Assembly (NCBI RefSeq): GCF_007565055.1
Contig: NC_044556.1
Coordinates: forward strand, 132,283,808-132,347,807
Origin: Rhinopithecus roxellana
Taxonomy: Eukaryota > Chordata > Mammalia > Primates > Cercopithecidae
Direction of reading: 5' to 3'
Length of the DNA stretch: 64,000 nucleotides
Below, one piece after another: positions 35,931 to 47,713 of this stretch. Every line of letters starts with the position of its first letter. Positions within the stretch are counted from its first letter, which is position 1. A model generated the notes under the pieces. The model was not told the origin of the DNA and searched no databases. It was given only the letters and a program-made list of their open reading frames with translations. The translations under genes and the position numbers were made by a program.

Positions 35931-37179
35931 TCCTCCCACCCACCTTACTTTTGAGAGCCACCCTTGAGTGGGCAAGATAACCCATTATCATGGGTTCCTC
36001 CAACTCCTTCCAAATTAGAAACATTGTCCAGACTGACAATGATCTCAGCATTTTCTCTGTGATCCATCAGTAGGTGAGATTCTACCATTATGTCACCAAG
36101 CTATCATACCCTGGGTATCGCATGTTCCAATCACTGGGTATGAACTGGCATGCTTTTGTAACTCTCAGCTATTTACCTAGTTCTCTGGGAAAACACTCCC
36201 TTTCTAAGAGCCATCAGAGGTAGTGGAAGCTTGATGTGGTTCCTGATCTTCTGTCCACTCTAAATCCCTAGTATAAAGGTCTTCAGTTTAAAGACATACA
36301 CCCATACCAACACACACAGACACACACACACAGAGTGATATGGCTAGGCAGCTGCTCCTGGTCAACATGAGTGAGATTTCCCTCTTCTGCTGTTGTAAAC
36401 CACCAGCCATAGGTATTGTCCTGTGTTTTCTGGTCTCTCTCTCTGGCGTATGAGTAACTCCTCATTTGCTCTTTTTTCCCTGAAGTTCATGCCCTCAAGC
36501 ACCACAGCCAACCTGGATAAATTTAGCTCTTCTCAGGGCCTTTTCCTGACTTTGTTCCATGACTGTTGAAGGTTTGGCTGCTCCCCAGAGAAAGCTTTGG
36601 CCTGGTTTCCCTCCCTTGGAGGTCTCATTTGGTTCTGGTGTCTGCTATGCCACTTGCATAATTGGTCATGACTCACTACAGGCTACGGTATGTACTTTGA
36701 GAATCAATCAATTTGTGCTTTTGGAAGCTGAAATCCTTCCTTCCAGCTTCGAATCCTTTGGATCCCTTTCCCTACGGTTTCCCTTGCCCTAAACAGCCTG
36801 TGGCTACTGCTCATAGCTGTCATACTTACTACCCATTAGGGCTAAGTGGGAAATGACTGGTTGGTGACTAACAAAGGCTCTTCCACTCTCTTCTCCAGGA
36901 GCAGGGCCTCAGATCCCATGACCAGGATCCAGTACAGTGAGGATGTTCATTTAAAGTTTACTAGTTTGAATTGTTGTAGCTGAATATAAGAGAGGCTGGA
37001 GTCAAACTACCTCTTTAAGTAACTAAATGAAAGAGAACTGCATGCAAAGGCCATTATGTGTTTAGACGTGCTCATCTTCAAGGATCCAAAGTAAGATTGA
37101 TGGATCATGCTCAAGCTTTTATCATTTTAGTTACTATTTTCTCTCTTCAATATAGGCTATTGATAAATTATCCAATCAG
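35931..37179. other. Unassigned unique sequence
   Basis: Includes a short CA-rich tract (36300-36331). No gene supported. Confidence 0.55.
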
Positions 37180-37745
37180 CAAGTATTTATTGATCACCAG
37201 CTTTGTGTAAGTAGCTATAGGCATTTCAGAAGTGAAGAGCATCATTCCCAGTCACTTATGGGGGAAAAAAAGGTTTTTTTAAAAAAAAAGTGAATTACAA
37301 AGGAGAGATAAGTGATACAGGAAATGAGAGCTATTTTAGGGGATGTAGGTGACACCTTTAAAGGACCTGACATGGACTCTGCTTTCCTGGGGCTTGCAAA
37401 CTACATTGAGAGATTGAACTGACCCACATGAAATAGACAAGAACCAGGACCAAATAGGAACATGCTGAGAAGGCTTTATGGAGGGAGTAGGTTTACACCA
37501 GACCTTGAAGGGTGGGAAGGATTTGAATGGATACAGGGGAAAGGAAAGAACTTACCAGGATGAAAGAACAGCATGAACAAAGGCCAGAAGAGAATACTGG
37601 CACAAGTTTCATGTATGTGTATGTTTTGGGGAATGCTTGTAAAAAGCTGGTCTTACTCCAGTAGTAAATACATATGGAGGGGGGCAGAAAAACAGGCTGA
37701 GGATGGTCAGCATCTAGGGCCTTGAGAGCTAGGCATGACCCAGTC
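37180..37745. repeat. Old dispersed repeat of unassigned family, copy E
   Basis: Phrases 'GAAGGCTTTATGGAGGGAGTAGG', 'GAACAGCATGAACAAAGGCC' and 'GGGCCTTGAGAGCTAGGCATG' follow the family order. Confidence 0.5.
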
Positions 37746-38660
37746 AACTTACTAGCGACAGACCCCCAACTGCAGGAGCAGGCTCCTGTTGGGAAGGGGA
37801 GACGCTGACCTTGTTCCTTGTAGGAACCACTATGAATGGCCTCTTCCCAGGCCCCATATGCACCTCCACCCCAGTTAGCTGCCGTGGCTATGGAAAACCA
37901 CGTTAAATAGAGTCTGTGAAACCAAAGTGATCTACTCCAGGCCAGTAAGGCGGTCCCTGCGCATGCCCTACTGGGAGGGTCTCTCTCAGCGCCTGGGGCT
38001 GCAGACAGTTGTGTGTAGAGTCTACTACTTGGTGGTAGTCGGGGCCACCACAGGCTATGGCTTCAAGAGGCAGTGGGATAAACGGCTGTGCCCTGGATAG
38101 AAAAGTAACCCAGACACTACTGCTTATTTTCCTGGCATGCAACTGGGACCAGTGGCCCAGGTGTCACTGCTGCCACCCTGGCTGATCCACAGAAAGGAGG
38201 GTCAGATCTATTTTAAGGATCTGTTTGCCCAGTCACATTGAGAAACTGCTACTTTAAAAACAGCTATTTACCAGGAAAGTAAAGGCCCCTGCAAAATAAA
38301 AGGTTAGCATACTATCCCTAGTAACTCTTTAAACCAAAGCAAACATCCAGGCAGGCCATGTTTGCACTGCACCCTTCTTGCTTTCTGCCCTTGGTCACTT
38401 GATTCCCAAGGTTCTTGGTTGATTTCTTCCTCAGAGTTAAGCTGAGAAAGAGCAACTGGTAATATTAAAGCACAGGGGTCTCTAGAGAGCAAGGGAGTTA
38501 TAAACACACAGCAGTTCTATTGTTACTTGATGAGTTTGTTACTACTGTTCTGTTGTTACTTTGGTTGGATTGTTTTAGGAGAGTGAAGGAGTTTAATCAG
38601 GCAAAATCTGAAAGAATCTGGAAGATCTAAGACCTTTCAGCAGAAATGTGCCTTCTACCT
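37746..38660. other. Unassigned unique sequence
   Basis: No gene or named repeat supported. Confidence 0.55.
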
Positions 38661-39026
38661 TGCATTAGTCCGTTTTCACGCTGCTGATAAAGACATACCT
38701 GAGACTGGAAAGAAAAAGAGGTTTAATGGACTTACAGTTCCACATGACTGGGGAGCCCTCACAATCATGGCAGAGAGCAAGGAGGAGCAAGTCATGTCTT
38801 TCACAGATGATGGCAGGCAAAGAGAGAGAGCTTGTGCGAGGGAATGCCCATTTTTAAAACCATCAGATCTTGTGAGATTTATTCACTATCATGAGAACAA
38901 CACCACAAGAAAGACTCACCACCATGATGTAATTACCTCCCACCGGGTGCCTTCCATGACACGTGGGAATTACGGGAGTTACAATTCAAGATGAGATTTG
39001 GGTGTGGACACAGCCAAACCACATCA
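38661..39026 (-). mobile_element. Second THE1/MST-type solo LTR
   Basis: TGCATTAGTCCGTTTTCAC to AACCACATCA, in reverse. The flanks TACCT and CACCT are a 4-of-5 target-site duplication, showing an insertion separate from that at 24248. Confidence 0.9.
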
Positions 39027-39429
39027 CACCTGTATTTCAGGATTCTGACATTAGTGTATGGGAAGTTAACATCAAATATGGTCTACAGTGATACTGTTCA
39101 AACTAGAGGTCCAAACCATCAAGGCAACTCCAAGAGCATTAAAATCAACATTTGGAGAGGCACCAAGTGTGGAGACAGTGCAGTGGCTGGCACTTTCTAC
39201 AAACCGTCAGATCAGTATGCTCCCAGTTTCTCCACAGACATCACTAAACCTTCTTTACCTCCCAGCTTCTAAGATCTGCTACCTCATTAAATCACATCAA
39301 CTTAGGAAATCTTCATGAGACCTATCCTGTAGAATTTATAGTTTTGTTTAGGGCACAGTATGACACATATTTCTAATAGAGAAAATAGTACAATATACGA
39401 ATACTACAGAATAAGTGGCATTAAAAAAA

Positions 39430-40085
39430 TGCAGGGTGTAGGCGGGAGGTGATCTGTGTGCCCTAGAGCACACAATGGAAAACACATTGCCTATCATGGA
39501 AATTGAAGTCCTTAGCCTGACCTCCAAAGCTTTGCATAATCTGACACCAATCTCCTTCTCAGCCCTATCTCCCAGGACTCCTCCTATACAGTCAAACCAG
39601 ACTTCTCCCAAGCTCACCTTGCTCTATGGCTGGGTTTTTGCCACTTAACACAATCATTCCTTTCCTCTCTTCTTCCTTCAGTCACTTCACATATGTCCAG
39701 TGATTCTGCTCTCCAAATGCTAACTAGATTCCAGATCTGGCTTGCATTTCTCCTGTTCCTTGAAACCTTTCCAGCCCATCCCAGTCCTCAGTGACCTCAC
39801 TGTACTCTGAACTCACAGCACTCTCTGTCCACCATGCACACCACTCTTTGTACATCACGCACAGTACTCACTGCCTGGATGCTCCTTTGTTCATGAATGG
39901 GGCGCAGCCTCGTGAGGGCTCTGATGGGTTGCTATCTTGCACACTGACTTCTCCTTTGATCTCTCCTCATATCGTCTCACAACTACATTATCTTCTCTTT
40001 GATGGCTTGCATTTTTGAATACCCTTCAGCTTCTAGCACAGGGCCCAATGCACAGAAGTCCGTCAATAACTATTTGTGAAACGAG
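39430..40085 (+). mobile_element. L2 LINE 3' region
   Basis: L2-like text with the terminal phrase GCCCAATGCACAGAAGTCCGTCAATAACTATTTG. Confidence 0.65.
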
Positions 40086-40149
40086 TGACAATACAGAAAA
40101 TGATTTGATGCTCAATTATGTTTCCGCCTCAAGAGGTAAAAAGAAGGGG

Positions 40150-40340
40150 CTACATTTATTGAGGGCCTGTCATTTTCACTTGTTCAGCAATTTAACACCC
40201 ATCTAAAATGTAGATATATTATATTCAACTTATATAATATGAAAATGAGGTTCAGTAAGTTCAACATCAGTCAGCAATAATAAGACAGTTGAGAGGCAAA
40301 CTCTGGTGTGCCTGACTTGGAATACCAGGCAACATGTACT
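40150..40340 (-). mobile_element. MIR SINE
   Basis: Reverse MIR order: TTTATTGAGGGCCTGTC, AAAATGAGGTTCAGTAAG, GAGAGGCAAACTCTGG. Confidence 0.7.
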
Positions 40341-40412
40341 ACCTCCCACCTAAGCATCCATCTGCGGGCAGGTTGCTGTAGTTTCTTCCTGTGAGTCTCT
40401 CAGATGACTTGT

Positions 40413-40417
40413 ACTTT

Positions 40418-40452
<35 letters not shown>

Positions 40453-40736
40453 GAGATGGAGTTTCACTCTTGTTGCCCAGGCTAGAGTGCAATGGTACAA
40501 TCTCGGCTCACTGCAACCTCCGCCTTCTGGGTTCAAGCGATTCTCCTGCCTCAGCCTCCCGAGTAGGTGAGATTACAGGCACCCGCCACCATGCCTGGCC
40601 AAGTTTTTGTGTTTTTAGTAGAGATGCAGTTTCACCATGTTGGCCAGGCTGGTCTCCAACTCCTGACCTCAGATGATCCACCTGCCTTGGCCTCCCAAAG
40701 TGCTGGGGTTATAAGCTTGAGCCACTGTGCCCGGCC
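40413..40736 (-). mobile_element. Alu (S-like) with (TTTA)n tail
   Basis: A complete reverse Alu. Its tail became about ten TTTA units. ATGACTTGTACTT and ATGACTTTTACTT flank it. Confidence 0.92.
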
Positions 40737-40744
40737 CATGACTT

Positions 40745-41175
40745 TTACTTAATTGCCCCATGCACTCTCCCTCCCTTCAAGCCACCTCCAAAGAGCTACT
40801 TTTCCTGGAACCACTGCATGCTTTCATGTTTCTGTGCAAATCCCTTACAATTCCTTCAGCTGGAAAATCACCTTCCATCTTTTCTACCTGTGCTATCTTA
40901 CGTATCTTTGAAAGCTCAGCTGAAATGAATATTCCCTCCATCAGGTTTTCTGTTAATGAAATTAAGTGCTCTCACATCTGAGTCCTCATGGTCCCAGTGC
41001 CTCTTCCAGAGTTTAGAAAGCATTTGATTTTGTTTAAAGTTCCAATCAGTTGTTTACCTCTCTGCTTCCTCTCTTAGGCTATAAGCAACCCGAGGGCAGG
41101 GAACACACTCTCTTCATTTCTGTAACCTGGGCCTTGCACGACAGCAGCAGAGTGTCCCAAAAGTCTTTGGTGGTG
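40745..41175 (+). mobile_element. L2 LINE 3' region
   Basis: L2-like: GGAACCACTGCATGC to GGCTATAAGCAACCCGAGGGCAGGGAAC. Confidence 0.65.
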
Positions 41176-41566
41176 CAGGTGGCTGCTGGTTGCCAGTGCA
41201 GAGAATTGATTCAGTCACGTCACACACCTTCAGTGATTCTGCTCAGGCAATAAGCTACTGGGATACCAATGAAAGCCAAAGAAAGGAAGCTCCAAGCAGA
41301 CTTCCTATGTCAGTTCCCAATGTGCAACCCAGGGGTTTCACCTTGAAACCATGTAGTCTCCAGTTTTAAGTGATTCAAGCATGTTTTGACCTCCCTTCTT
41401 AATCTAATCTATGGTTTCCAAGATGGTTAATGCCTCAGAGAGAGGCTGTCATAAGGGTCCCTGTTCTTTAAAGTGCCAAGAAAAAAAAAAAAAGGTTAGA
41501 TAGATCCTTTGTAGCATGCCTTTCGTAGTAAGGTGTAACCTCGAGGTTTGAAAAATGGATGAATGA
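41176..41566. other. Unassigned sequence
   Basis: Nothing assignable. Confidence 0.5.
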
Positions 41567-41935
41567 GGCCGGGTGTGGTGGCTCATGCCTGTAATCCCAA
41601 CGCTTTGGGAGGCTGAGGCAGACGGATCACTTGAGGACAGGAATTTGAGACCAGCCAGGCTAACATGGCAAAACCCCATCTCTACAAAAATTAGCTGAGT
41701 GCTGTGGTATGTACCTGTAATCCCAGCTACTCCTGAGGCTGAGGCAGGAGAATCGCTTGAACCCAGGAGTCGATGGCTGCAGTGGGCTAAGATTGTGCCA
41801 CACTGCACTCCAGCCTATGTGGCAGAGCAAAATGCCATCTGAAAGAAAGAAGAAAAGAAAAGGAGAGAGAGAGAGAGAAGAAAGAAGGAGAAAGGAGAAA
41901 GGAAAATAAAATAAAAGAGAAAAAAAGGAATGAAC
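41567..41935 (+). mobile_element. Alu with long GA-rich tail
   Basis: A dimer to about 41850, then 80 bp of purine-only GAAA/GAGA repeat. Confidence 0.88.
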
Positions 41936-42172
41936 GATAAACATGCTATTCAAATGAAGAAAAAGGATATTTGTTTGGTATGCCTTATAGAGTTCGGCCC
42001 CTCCGAAGATTCGAAGACAAATTACATCTAACAGTGGAGACTGGACTTCCTGCTGAAGAACAAGCAACCATAAAGGGATTGGCAGCTCAGCAGCAGCCCA
42101 GTAACACAACCAGTGACAATCTGTACACCAAGTTTCTGTGGCATACTGCTCCTTGAAGGCAGGGCTTGAAAG

Positions 42173-42302
42173 CTTTCATTCTTTTTCTTCCTTCTTCCTT
42201 CTTCCTCTTCCTCCTTATTCCTTCCTTCCTTCCTCTCTCTCTTGCTTGCTTCCTTGCTTCTGCTTCTTCTTCTTCCTCCTCCTCCTCCTTCTTCTCTCTC
42301 AG
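42173..42302. repeat. Polypyrimidine (CTT/CCTT) tract
   Basis: About 130 bp of nearly pure C/T, the source of long spurious frames on both strands. Confidence 0.95.
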
Positions 42303-42426
42303 CAGATCAGAAAGTTTTAATTCTACATTCCCAGTTCTTAGCACACAGCCTAAGACACAGTAGACACTTAGTACATATTTGCCAATGGATACTCATACTT
42401 GCTTTTCTTTCTCTCCTTTTTAAAAT

Positions 42427-42546
42427 TTTTCTGAGACAGGGTCTCACTATATTGCTCAGGCTGGTCTTGAACTCCTGGACTCAAGCAATTCTCCTACCTT
42501 GGCCTCCCAAAGTGCTGGGATGACAGGCGTTAGCCACCACACTGAC
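42427..42546 (-). mobile_element. Alu fragment
   Basis: Reverse Alu lacking the middle part (GTCTCACTATATTGCTCAGG to CCACCACACTGA). Confidence 0.8.
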
Positions 42547-42787
42547 CTTTTTACCTTCCATCTTTCTCTTTCTTTTTCCTCCTTTAACATCTCCTTCCTG
42601 CCCATTCAGGACCTGTTGAGCCTGCATTACTAAAAATAACTGAGGCCCTAATTACTAAAGGTGAGTGTTTACCTTCCCCTTCTCTACCTTTGCCCTACCC
42701 GCCCCCCACCCCATCCTCACAGGCAATACATAGATACTCTTTGTGAAATATTAAATCCTATTTTAAAAAAAACTGATGGTTCCCAAA

Positions 42788-43085
42788 CTGGGCACAGTGG
42801 TTCATGCCTGTGGGAAGCTGGGGCAGGAGGATGGCTCAATGCCAGGAGTTTGTGACCAGGCTGGACAACAAAATGAGATTCCCATCTCCAAAAAAATAAA
42901 AATTAGCTGGGTGTGGTAGTGCATACCTGTAGTCCTAGGTACTTAGATGGCTGAAGCAGAAGGATCTCTCGAGCCCAGGAGTTTAAGGCTATAGTGAGCT
43001 ATGATCACTCCACTGCACTCCAGCCTGAGTGATAGCGCAAGACCCTGTCTCATAAAACAAACAAACAAACAAACAAAAAACAAAA
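42788..43085 (+). mobile_element. Alu (J-like)
   Basis: A diverged dimer with a short head deletion and a CAAA-repeat tail. Confidence 0.87.
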
Positions 43086-43322
43086 TCCACCAAAACCCTG
43101 ATGATTCCCTCATTTTCTGGATGGCTCAGAACGATCGTATAACTCTTGGGTAATCCAGCCCTTCTATTTCTTCATCTTCACCCTCATTTTTCTACTCACT
43201 TCTTTCTTACTTCCAGTGGTCTCAGTCCTGGGTCGTTGGCTGCTAACCCATAAAGGCGAGAAACCCGACCCTTGGAGTCTTAGAGCCGTTCCTTGGGACA
43301 CTCTCTTGAAGCTCATGTGGGA

Positions 43323-43614
43323 TTTCTTTTCTTTTTAGATGAAGTCTCACTCTGTCGCCAGGCTGGAGTGCAGTGGCGCGATCTCAACTCACTGTAATCT
43401 CCGCCTCCCAGGTTCAAGCAATTCTCCTGCCTCAGTGTCCCCAGTAGCTGGGATTACACGCAAGCACTACTATGCCCAGCTAATTTTTGTATTTTTAGTA
43501 GAGACAGGGTTTCACCATGTTGGCCAAGATGGTTTCGATCTCTTGACCTCGTGATCTGCCCGCCTTGGCCTCCCAAAGTGCTGGGATTACAGGCGTGAGC
43601 TACCACGCCTGGCC
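43323..43614 (-). mobile_element. Alu (Y/S-like)
   Basis: A complete reverse Alu. TGTGGGATTTCTTT lies on both sides. Confidence 0.92.
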
Positions 43615-43990
43615 TCGTGTGGGATTTCTTTGAGACGGGTTCATAGCTGCTGTTGGCTGCCCTCCCCACCTACACTCCACTCTCCTGTCCTATGCCAGTC
43701 CCAAAGAACCCGAAAGAGTACCTCTGTCCTGGCTCAGGAGACTGGTCACATAGGCTGTGCTGGTGGCCTTCGGGGTGTGCTAGCCACCATCACTGAGGAA
43801 AACAGTGCATTCTGTTCTGAAGTATGTGCCAGATTAAGGGCAACCCAGGGAATCTGGAATATAAACAATGATGTGGGAGCATAATGTTGGCACTCTCAGG
43901 AACACAGATAAAACTCCCTTGTCCAATCCAGTTTTATTTTTTGGAGACCATTTTACTTTCTTGAGCATCAAAACATACACACGCATAGGG

Positions 43991-44310
43991 TCTTTTGTTT
44001 TTGTTTTGAGACAGAATCTCGCTCTATCACCCAGGCCAAAGTGCAGTGGCAAGATCTCGGCTTACTGCAACCTCTGCCTGCCAACCCCTGGCCCCCCGCT
44101 GCCACGCTGAAGCAATTCTCTTCCTCAGCCTCCTGAGTAGCTGGGACTACAGGCACACACCACCACTCCTGGCTGATTTTTGTATTTTTAGTAGAAGCAA
44201 AGTTTCACCATGTTGCCCAGGCTGGTCTCAAACTCCTGACCTCATGTGATCCACCTCGCCTCGGCCTTCCAAAGTGCGGGGATTACAGGCATGAGCCACC
44301 TCACCCTGTC
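43991..44310 (-). mobile_element. Alu
   Basis: A reverse Alu with a local C-rich insertion near 44082-44106. Confidence 0.9.
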
Positions 44311-45035
44311 ACCCACATAGTTTTGAACTCTGGTCCTACCTGTCAGGTAGCTGGTTCACACTCCATCCCAGAGGAAGCTCTTAGGTCAAGGGCTGGGAAT
44401 TTCGAGAGGGGCAATGAGTAGCTGGAAGCCATGTTCCCATGCCCACCTCTTACTCAGCCTCCTGCCCCACATCCTCCCCACAGATCTCACGTAAAGGGCC
44501 TATGCCTTGCAGTGAGGGGTGTTTCATCTACCTGCCTTCCTGATAAACTTTCAGACAGAAGTATGTATGTGTGTGTGTCTGTGTGTGTATCTATGAGTGT
44601 GTGTGTGTGTGTGTCTGTGTGTGGTGTTAAATGGGGATGTTAATATAGTCAATACTAATTCCTAGATAAGAACATTGTCTTCGTCAAGACTAATTCAATA
44701 CTAATACCTAGATAAAAACATTATCTTAATCTTGGAAGGTGAATACCTATTCATTAAATGATCATTGCTTTGGAAGAATTTTTAATGGGTAATACTCAGA
44801 AAACAATGCCAATGTGGGTGGGGAGAAAAGCAGGACCTCAAATAGATACCATGCGTTATAAGCAGAGATAGAGATAAAGATAGGCATTGAACAAAGAGAG
44901 AAGGAAATACACCAAAATGCCCAGAGAGGTTTTCTCCAGGTTTGGAGTTACAGTGATCTTTGCTTTCTTCTTTCCTGTATATTTCTGTGCTGCCCAAGTC
45001 TTTTACTGTGAGCAAATGTGACTCTAGTAATGGTA
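44311..45035. other. Unassigned sequence beside the CASP3 retrocopy
   Basis: Includes a TG-rich microsatellite (44567-44623). This is the 3'-side flank of the retrocopy. No gene supported. Confidence 0.55.
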
Positions 45036-45052
45036 GGGATCAGTAATTTTTT
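45036..45052. repeat. Target-site duplication, 3' side of the CASP3 retrocopy
   Basis: GGGATCAGTAATTTTTT; it matches 47714-47730 at 16 of 17 positions. The T run merges with the reverse-complement poly(A) tail, as expected for an L1 endonuclease site. Confidence 0.9.
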
Positions 45053-46637
45053 TTTTTAATTTTAAGTTTGAATGTATATTTTGAAATAAAAATGGAAAAT
45101 AACAAATTTGTACAAAATTGTCACACAGGAACACACTTTAATAAGATACCATTACATGCTATGTGTATTTAGAAAAGTTACAGATCTAGTAAGAAAGAAA
45201 AAACAGTCATTGACAAATGCAAGTTCATTTTTTGAGCAACAAGAAATCTCCCGTGAAATGTCAGACTGAAAGCCAGTGAGACTTGGTGAGTGACGGCTCA
45301 GCACCTGCTGAGGCCTGGAGCTTGCCTCCCAGGCTGGGTGCTCAGCTCTGGCCTGCAGCTGGATACCGTCTAGAGTCCTACGTGCCAAGGTCTTTTTCTT
45401 TCAGTAAACAGTATAAAACTTACGATTTTCCTTTGATTGTAAACTTCAACAGAAAATAACATGCTTAAGAATTGTGCTACAAAGAGTGCTATGATTTTTA
45501 TTGTAATTCACCACATTTAGAACATTTCCACTTCACAAGTTTCTGATTTGCTTCACCTTCTTACTTGGCAATGGTGTCCTGACGGCATTGTCCACACACA
45601 CCAGTGTGTATGGAGAAGCAGGCTGCAGGCCCTTCTTGAAACCATGGTCCATGGCTCTGCCTTCACGGAACAGGCCGAGTCATGTCTCTGCTCAAGATCA
45701 AACCATCTGCTCGCAAGTTAGAGGCAGCTCAGCCCATCCATTTAATGCTTTCCTTATATTCCACTTTTTATTATTTAAGTTGTATTTTCATATGTCCCTA
45801 TAGAATTTACTCACATTACCTGGCTCACAATCAACAGTTTGGGCTTTTTATATAACAGCTCTTCAGATAGATTGCTGGTATGTGAAGCTCACCTGATCTG
45901 CACAGGGACAAATCAGAAGGTATTTTTGCTGGTAGATCAACTGCACTGTAGCACCTTGCAGTTAAAACTCCACCCTCTAGGAATGTTATGTTTTAGTCTT
46001 AAAAGAGTTGTTTGCTCACACTTCCTCTCACATAAAATACTTAGTTTCTTTCTCAATATTAAACATTATTATTATTATTATTTTTACAACAAAAGTGTTC
46101 AGGACAGACATCACAAAACTGTAATCCCAGATAAATGGTCTAAAAATGCAGTTAGGTCATCTTTGTATATCAATACTAAACAAAAGGTTTGAGCCTTTGA
46201 CCATGCCCATAGATGCCTAAGTTCTTCCACGTCATCATTTCTATAGTTTGACAAAACTAGAATACACAGTCTTAAGTGGGGGGAATATCATAAAAATTCA
46301 TTACTTCAATGTTTAACTTTTTCACGATTACTTCAAAATTCATAGCACAGCATCACTGCAACTTGCTAATCATGAAAGCTGTAAATTAACAATCACTGCC
46401 TCTCACAATGACTGCACCAGTATCCATTTTTATTTATTCCTAATTTAATTCAATTGCAACTACCTGGCTGTAAGTTTGAGGTAGCTTCACAGTGGTTCCA
46501 CCTGATGGAAGGAGTATGACTTAAAAGTACCCTCTGCGGTATGAGACTAGGTCAAAATGAGAGGGAAATACAGTACCAAATATACCGTCTTCTCACTTGG
46601 CATACAAACTAAAAACAACCACCAACCAATCATTTCT

Positions 46638-47471
46638 TTAGTGATAAAAATACAGTTCTTTTGTGAGCATGGAAACAATACATGGAATCTGTTTCTTTGC
46701 ATGAAAAGTAGCATCAAGGGAAAAGGACTCAAATTCTGTTGCCACCTTTCGGTTAACCCGGGTAAGAATGTGCATAAATTCAAGCTTGTCGGGGTACTGT
46801 TTCAGCTTGGCACAAAGAGACTGGATGAACCAGGAGCCATCCTTTGAATTTCGCCAAGAATAATAACCAGGTGCTGTGGAGTATGCATACAAGAAGTCGG
46901 CCTCCACTGGGATTTTATGACATGCCATGTCATCCTCAACACCACTGTCTGTCTCAATGCCACAGTCCAGTTCTGTACCACGGCAGGCCCGAATAATGAA
47001 AAGTTTGGGTTTTCCAGTTAGACTTCTACAACAATCCCCTCTGAAAAAGCTTGTAATTTTTTTCAGGTCAAGAGGTCCATTTGTTCCAAAAATTATTCCT
47101 TCTTCACCATGGCTCAGAAGCACACAAACAAAACTGCTCCTTTTGCTGTGATCTTCTTTAGAAACATCACGCATCAATTCCACAATTTCTTCACGTGTAA
47201 GATCGTTTTTATTCCTGACTTCATATTTCAAGTTTATGAATGTTTCCCTGAGGTTTGCTGCATCAACATCTGTACCAGACCGAGATGCCATTCCAGTGCT
47301 TTTATGAAAATTCTTACTATTAATTATTATACATAAACCCATCTCAGGATAATCCATTTTATAACTGTTGTCCAGGGATATTCCAGAGTTCACTGATTTG
47401 CTTCCATGTATGGTTTTTAGTTCCAAACTTTTAATGGATTTTGAATCCACTGAGTTTTCAGTGTTCTCCAT
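46638..47471 (-). CDS. Intact 277-codon caspase-3-like retrogene with altered active-site pentapeptide
   Basis: The frame is uninterrupted from ATG (47469-47471) to TAA (46638-46640) and matches caspase-3, the executioner cysteine protease of apoptosis, over its full 277 residues. Seen: prodomain and small N-terminal region (about 1-28), large subunit with His121 in the SHGEEG motif and Cys163 in RACRG, the interdomain site IETD175-S, then the small subunit ending LYFYH. Arg64 and Arg207, known S1-pocket residues of the family, are kept. Residue 161, normally the Gln of QACRG and a third S1 residue, is Arg (codon CGG at 46989-46991). Residue 28, normally the Asp cut to release the prodomain, is Asn (AAC at 47388-47390); Asp9 is kept. 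By my recollection of human CASP3 there are about 17 amino-acid differences, some probably shared with the monkey parent. All exons are fused without introns, so this is a retrocopy. Whether it is expressed is unknown. It could be a pseudoenzyme, a weak protease or an unexpressed young pseudogene. Confidence 0.9.
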   Translation of the reverse strand: MENTENSVDSKSIKSLELKTIHGSKSVNSGISLDNSYKMDYPEMGLCIIINSKNFHKSTGMASRSGTDVDAANLRETFINLKYEVRNKNDLTREEIVELMRDVSKEDHSKRSSFVCVLLSHGEEGIIFGTNGPLDLKKITSFFRGDCCRSLTGKPKLFIIRACRGTELDCGIETDSGVEDDMACHKIPVEADFLYAYSTAPGYYSWRNSKDGSWFIQSLCAKLKQYPDKLEFMHILTRVNRKVATEFESFSLDATFHAKKQIPCIVSMLTKELYFYH

Positions 47472-47713
47472 GGATACCTTTATTAACGCACAGCCTCCTC
47501 ACACCTTCCACAACCGCCTCACAGCAGCAGCCACCCGCTACGATCCGCGTCTGCACGGCTTCAGCGGCCCGCCGCCGGGGAATGTGCTCCAGCACTAGCT
47601 CCACCCCCGGCCCGCCCCTGTGGGCCCCGCGCGCCCCCTTCTCAGGGGCCCGTCCCCTAGCTCCCGCCCGCCCGAGAACCCTGGCCCGGGCTGGGCCCCG
47701 GGAGCCGCCCGCC
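47472..47713 (-). promoter_or_regulatory. GC/CpG-rich 5' segment of the CASP3 retrocopy, possible carried-over promoter
   Basis: This 242-bp stretch is far richer in G+C and CpG than its surroundings, with many CG dinucleotides between about 47535 and 47715 and GGGCGGG-type Sp1-like boxes. It looks like the CpG-island 5' region of the parent gene, copied because the source transcript began upstream of the usual start. CpGs persisting in it would suit either a recent insertion or an unmethylated state. Promoter activity is inferred only. Confidence 0.45.

Larger units (their letters stand above)
45053..47713 (-). pseudogene. Full-length processed retrocopy of CASP3 mRNA (5'UTR, ORF, 3'UTR, poly(A))
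   Basis: The insert holds a GC-rich 5' segment (47472-47713), the coding frame (46638-47471), a 3'UTR of about 1.58 kb, and a poly(A) tail seen as T11 on the plus strand (45047-45057, overlapping the target-site copy). The 5'UTR just before the ATG (GTTAATAAAGGTATCC) and the 3'UTR match what I remember of human CASP3 mRNA up to its polyadenylation end. Introns are absent, the 3' end is A-tailed, and matching 17-bp direct repeats flank it, as expected of L1-driven retroposition. It is labelled a retrocopy here, but the frame is not broken, so 'retrogene' is equally defensible. Confidence 0.93.

Noticed and set aside
24248..39026. The two THE1/MST LTRs as the ends of one provirus
   Set aside because: Each has its own short target-site duplication and the 14 kb between them holds no retroviral internal sequence.
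41660..42109. 149-codon minus-strand frame
   Set aside because: Made of an Alu and its purine tail; Alu-derived peptide text is obvious.
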